This document shows positions 61,403 to 64,000 of a DNA stretch of 64,000 nt, one piece after another. The notes beneath the pieces were generated by a model. That model saw only the letters and a program-made list of their open reading frames with translations. It was not told where the DNA came from and made no database searches. Source of the DNA: Phycisphaerae bacterium (GTDB lineage: Bacteria > Planctomycetota > Phycisphaerae > UBA1845); NCBI GenBank assembly GCA_022072505.1, contig JAJVHU010000009.1:36891-100890 (forward strand). Direction: 5' to 3'. The position numbers and the translations under genes are program-made. Each line of letters begins with the position of its first letter. The stretch's first letter is position 1.

Positions 61403-62260
61403 ATGATGCTTATCGGCGCTGCCTTGTTGTTGATTCCGACGCAAGTGGAGCGCGGCGCGCAGTGCATCTGTCCGTCCGCGCGCACTACTGAATTGGCCTG
61501 GTGCATCTCTCACCAGCGCGGGTTTCTTTTCGGCGCGGACATTCCGACGCGGAAGGTGTATGACGCGCTGACGGGGAAGGACGTGTCGGCGGACGCTCTG
61601 ATCTGCGAGTCGTGCAAGGCGGCGATCTTGGCGGGCGGATCGTGCGGGCCTTGCGGGCTGCACTTTCACGGCGGGAAGGTGTACCGTTCCTGGGCGGTGG
61701 TGGCGGTGTTGCGCGGGGCGCCGGTTACGGCCGGGTGGGCGGCTTCGCTGCGCGTGAGAGCGCCGACGAGTGAACCGCCGGAGACGCCCGGGATGGGAGC
61801 GACGCCCGAGGATCGCGTGCCCGATCGACAGGAGCATCCGGCCGAGGGAAGTCCCGCGCCGAGCCCGGACGGTCCGCAGGGGCGGGGGCAGGTGCGCTCA
61901 GTCGCGGACGCGGCGTCCACCGGCCCCGTGGCCGAGGTCTGCCCGGCGTGCATGAAGGCCGTGCGGGCGGGTCTTTCGTACGCCGCGGGGAAGCCGAAGG
62001 CGGCCAGGATGGAGAAGGGTTTTGCCGCGCACGACTGGTGCGAAACGTGCAAGCTGGGGCTGGTCGCCAACCGCGTCTTCCGGGATCGCGCGGCCTACGA
62101 TCTCGCGCGGCGTGCCGACGGGATCATCAAGCGGTGGGGCACGCACTGCGAACAGTGCGACATCGCGGCGCTGACCGACGGGGCGTGCCGCGTGTGCCGG
62201 ACGGCGTTCAAGGCGGGCCTGCCGACCGCGGGGGATTGTGCAAAGCACCCCCACCCCTGA
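61403..62260 (+). CDS. Cys-rich, CxxC-repeat protein of unknown function
   Basis: A 285-residue protein with a short hydrophobic start (MMLIGAALLLIPTQ) and GGAGG about ten bases before the ATG. CxxC pairs recur: CESC, CGPC, CPAC, CETC, CEQC and CRVC, several inside a similar context of C-x-x-C-[KMD]-x-[AG]. Near 115-160 there is a Pro/Gly/Glu-rich linker. The pattern suggests four or more zinc-ribbon-like knuckles. I know no such family. The hydrophobic start may be a signal or anchor; if exported, the Cys might form disulfides instead. A terminator follows at 62319. Confidence 0.65.
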   Translation: MMLIGAALLLIPTQVERGAQCICPSARTTELAWCISHQRGFLFGADIPTRKVYDALTGKDVSADALICESCKAAILAGGSCGPCGLHFHGGKVYRSWAVVAVLRGAPVTAGWAASLRVRAPTSEPPETPGMGATPEDRVPDRQEHPAEGSPAPSPDGPQGRGQVRSVADAASTGPVAEVCPACMKAVRAGLSYAAGKPKAARMEKGFAAHDWCETCKLGLVANRVFRDRAAYDLARRADGIIKRWGTHCEQCDIAALTDGACRVCRTAFKAGLPTAGDCAKHPHP

Positions 62261-62318
62261 CCGTCTGTTGAAGCACTCGCGATCGGCTTTCGTGCTGCCG
62301 GTTTTCCCCGGTGAAATT

Positions 62319-62348
62319 CGCCTCCCGGAGGGAGGCGTTACCCTTTTT
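62319..62348 (+). terminator. 8-bp hairpin with T-run
   Basis: CGCCTCCC (62319-62326) and GGGAGGCG (62330-62337) pair around GGA and are followed by ttaccctttttc. It is an intrinsic terminator in form. It lies 59 bases after the Cys-rich gene and before the convergent decayed gene. The remaining bases to 62534 hold nothing else I can support. Confidence 0.72.
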
Positions 62349-62534
62349 CAACGGGCTGCTATGCAGCGTGGCAAAGCCGCCGGCGGCGTGGCGGCGCGAC
62401 GGGTGGCAGGGAGCGCTCCACGTCGGTGCGGTCACATGTCGGGCGCGCAGACACCGACTCGTGCGCCAGTTTGGTTTCAGATCTACTCGCAGTCCGGCGC
62501 ACGCGTGCGGGTTCGAGCGAAGAGAACCGCAACT

Positions 62535-63397
62535 CTAACCGCAACCTGGCGCGGTCGCGCACTTGTTCTCGCACCCGCCGACGCACACTTCGCCGCCGGC
62601 GGCCTCCTTCCAGACGGCCCTCGCCCGGCCGCGGTCGTCCATGACGACCGGCTGCGGGCGCCCGCCGTCGAGCGTGAGGCCAAGCTCAGTCCCCTCCGGC
62701 AGGCCCGTCTTGACGCGAGCGATGACTTTCTGGCGGTCGCAGTTGGTGCGCGCCCGGACCCTGCGAATCCGCTCGCAATCGGGCTGGGATAGCTCCCCGG
62801 TGAGCCAGAAGCTGAAATCCATCGGAATCCCCAGCACTTCGGAAACCGGGGTCCAGTCAGGGTATCCAAAGAAGTCGCTCTGAAAGTACCCTTCCGTCTC
62901 GCCGCGGATCCCACCATCAGTTCTGGCCGCGAAGAACTGGCAGTTGCAATCCGGACCTGTCCCGACGAGTCGCACAGCACAGTAGTAGTGCCCAGCGGGT
63001 AACTCGATCCGTTCAACGTTGATCGTCACACGAACTACTGCTTCACCATTGAATCCACAGCACCAGATCATCTCCAGTTCCGGGGGCATTCTTCCTCCCC
63101 AGTCACCACGTTGAACCCCTCATCAAGAATCAAGTAGTCTGCCGCCAGGATCGGAGCGTCATAGGGTCTTACCCACATCAAAGCACTGATGGTCTCAATG
63201 GTCCCTCCCGGGATCAAGAGAAAGTCATCCGCCACTCAGGAAGCCGGGAACCTTGTGTTACGCTCGGACGACAACGCTTCGTTAGTCCATCCTCTTTCAC
63301 CACGATTGTCCCAAATCACGTCAGCGGACGAAGGCTGAATCATGCTCGTTAAGACAAACAAGCAGACCATGAGCACCAAGCATCGCTTTCCGACCAT
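62535..63397 (-). pseudogene. Decayed exported protein: nonsense codon and frameshift, shared C-terminal domain
   Basis: From ATG 63397 (with GAGGTG upstream) the protein has a signal peptide (CLVLMVCLFVLTSMIQPSSADV) and a start like other planctomycete exported proteins (WDNRGERGWTNEALSSERNTR). TGA at 63238-63236 interrupts FPAS-VADDFLLIPGG; a Trp (TGG) there would restore the reading. A second stop and a frame change near 63060-63100 follow. The other frame continues from about 63089 (MIWCCGFNGEAVVRV) to 62535. The last 80 residues start CERIRRVRARTNC and end ATAPGCG, the domain shared with the genes at 2630, 6272 and 54257. Two defects argue against a single sequencing error. Confidence 0.75.
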
Positions 63398-63420
63398 TGT
63401 CACACCTCGTTGAATCGCGG

Positions 63421-63825
63421 TCAAGGTTCGTACACACCCCAGACACGAACTTCATCGACGCAGGCTTCGATCTTGGGGGTCGTCCCGCCAATGGCCCGGA
63501 AGCGCAGCTTCATGCCAGATCCGAGTGTGATGTTGTCGGGGATCTTGACGCATTGGCGGATCCAGCGGACGTGAGTCGTAGCCTCTCCGGCGTCGCCCGA
63601 CACGTCGATGTCCTGGATGGTCGTCCAACTCGAACTGTCGTAGATCCGGACCCTGAGCTTGTGATCCCCTTCCGTTGCTTGCCGTGCATAAAACCACAAG
63701 GCGTAGCTCACCACTCCCACGTCCGCGCCCGTCAGGTCGAACGTGGTGGTATCCAGGTCCCATGTGCCGGTGACTTTGCTGCTGGCGCCGGTGTAATAGC
63801 ACCTCTGGTTAGCACTAACCCCAAA
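63421..63825 (-). pseudogene. 5'-truncated fragment of an exported-type protein
   Basis: The open frame encodes a beta-rich piece (CYYTGASSKVTGTWDLDTTTF...VRIYDSSSWTTIQDIDV...IEACVDEVRVWGVYEP) ending 23 bases before the start of the decayed gene. It resembles the C-terminal jelly-roll domain of exported proteins. An in-frame TGA stands directly upstream at 63826-63828, and no ATG or GTG precedes the first beta strands; a GTG at 63720 would start mid-domain. It is most likely a remnant. The 175 bases to the window end show only GC-rich repeats and no gene. Confidence 0.6.
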
Positions 63826-64000
63826 TCAAGCGTAAACAGAAGCCCGCTTTCCAGCGAACGGCGGCGGCGGCGCGCGGCGCGCGGCGTGATCGCTGCGATC
63901 TCGCAGGGTCGTTTGATGGTCGGTCAGTTGTGGTTTGCGGCATTCACACCTCGACCGCGTTCTCACAAAGGCCCATGCGAACCGGGACATCCGGACCCCG

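Noticed and set aside
63236..63238. TGA read as tryptophan or selenocysteine
   Set aside because: Other genes in the window end normally at TGA, no SECIS-like hairpin is visible, and a frameshift follows; gene decay explains it better.

Overview
The window reads as a chromosomal segment of a GC-rich (about two-thirds G+C) planctomycete-type bacterium. The evidence is mixed and indirect. There is a prepilin-like protein with the FTLIELL N-terminus, an ECF sigma factor paired with a one-helix anti-sigma-like protein, dockerin-like calcium loops of the GDxDxDxDVDLxDxxxFQ type on non-cellulosomal exported proteins, Cys-rich GACC repeats on a subtilase, McsA/McsB, and the futalosine route to menaquinone. 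KdsD (arabinose-5-phosphate isomerase) implies Kdo and a Gram-negative outer layer. The single tRNA (Ser, GCT) has no encoded CCA. I cannot assign a genus from the sequence alone.

Layout. 0-8 kb: exported proteins (a dockerin-like protein, a five-haem cytochrome c, a His-rich exported protein, an RND/MMPL exporter, an SBBP-type beta-propeller). 8-15 kb: HIT protein, TatD nuclease, KAS-III-like synthase, ECF sigma factor, anti-sigma-like protein, pseudopilin, mcsA-mcsB. 15-24.5 kb: PTPS/QueD-family enzyme divergent from mqnE, an FHA-GAF histidine kinase, glutathione peroxidase, a PilT-type ATPase, a sulfatase-fold membrane hydrolase. 24.6-33 kb: NhaC antiporter, pyrD, a KamA-family aminomutase, a 0.9 kb repeat-rich gap, guaB, tRNA-Ser. 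33-42 kb: PKD/Ig-like lipoprotein, a small lipoprotein, TauE/SafE permease, and the tightly coupled minus-strand run ubiE/menG - membrane-TPR protein - ubiX - ubiA. 42-54 kb: UVR-motif protein, glycosyltransferase-like membrane proteins, PP2C phosphatase, two ABC components, kdsD, GT2 glycosyltransferase, nadD, mqnC. 54-64 kb: subtilase, mnmE, then an accessory zone with small repeat elements, an orphan mini-Rhs gene, a Cys-rich exported protein and two decayed exported-protein genes.

Working together: mqnE (16 kb), mqnC (52 kb) and the ubiE-ubiX-ubiA cluster (37.5-41.8 kb) are parts of one menaquinone pathway spread over the window. The other plausible unit is the envelope/secretome: many exported proteins, and at least four of them (three intact, one decayed) end in the same roughly 80-residue four-cysteine C-terminal domain. 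That shared tail domain is the best candidate here for an undescribed system. The intergenic regions carry two families of small dispersed repeats: hairpins with a GCTTCAGC centre, and 70-90 bp elements with inverted ends around a core starting GAACGCTTCC. Both lie preferentially just 3' of genes.
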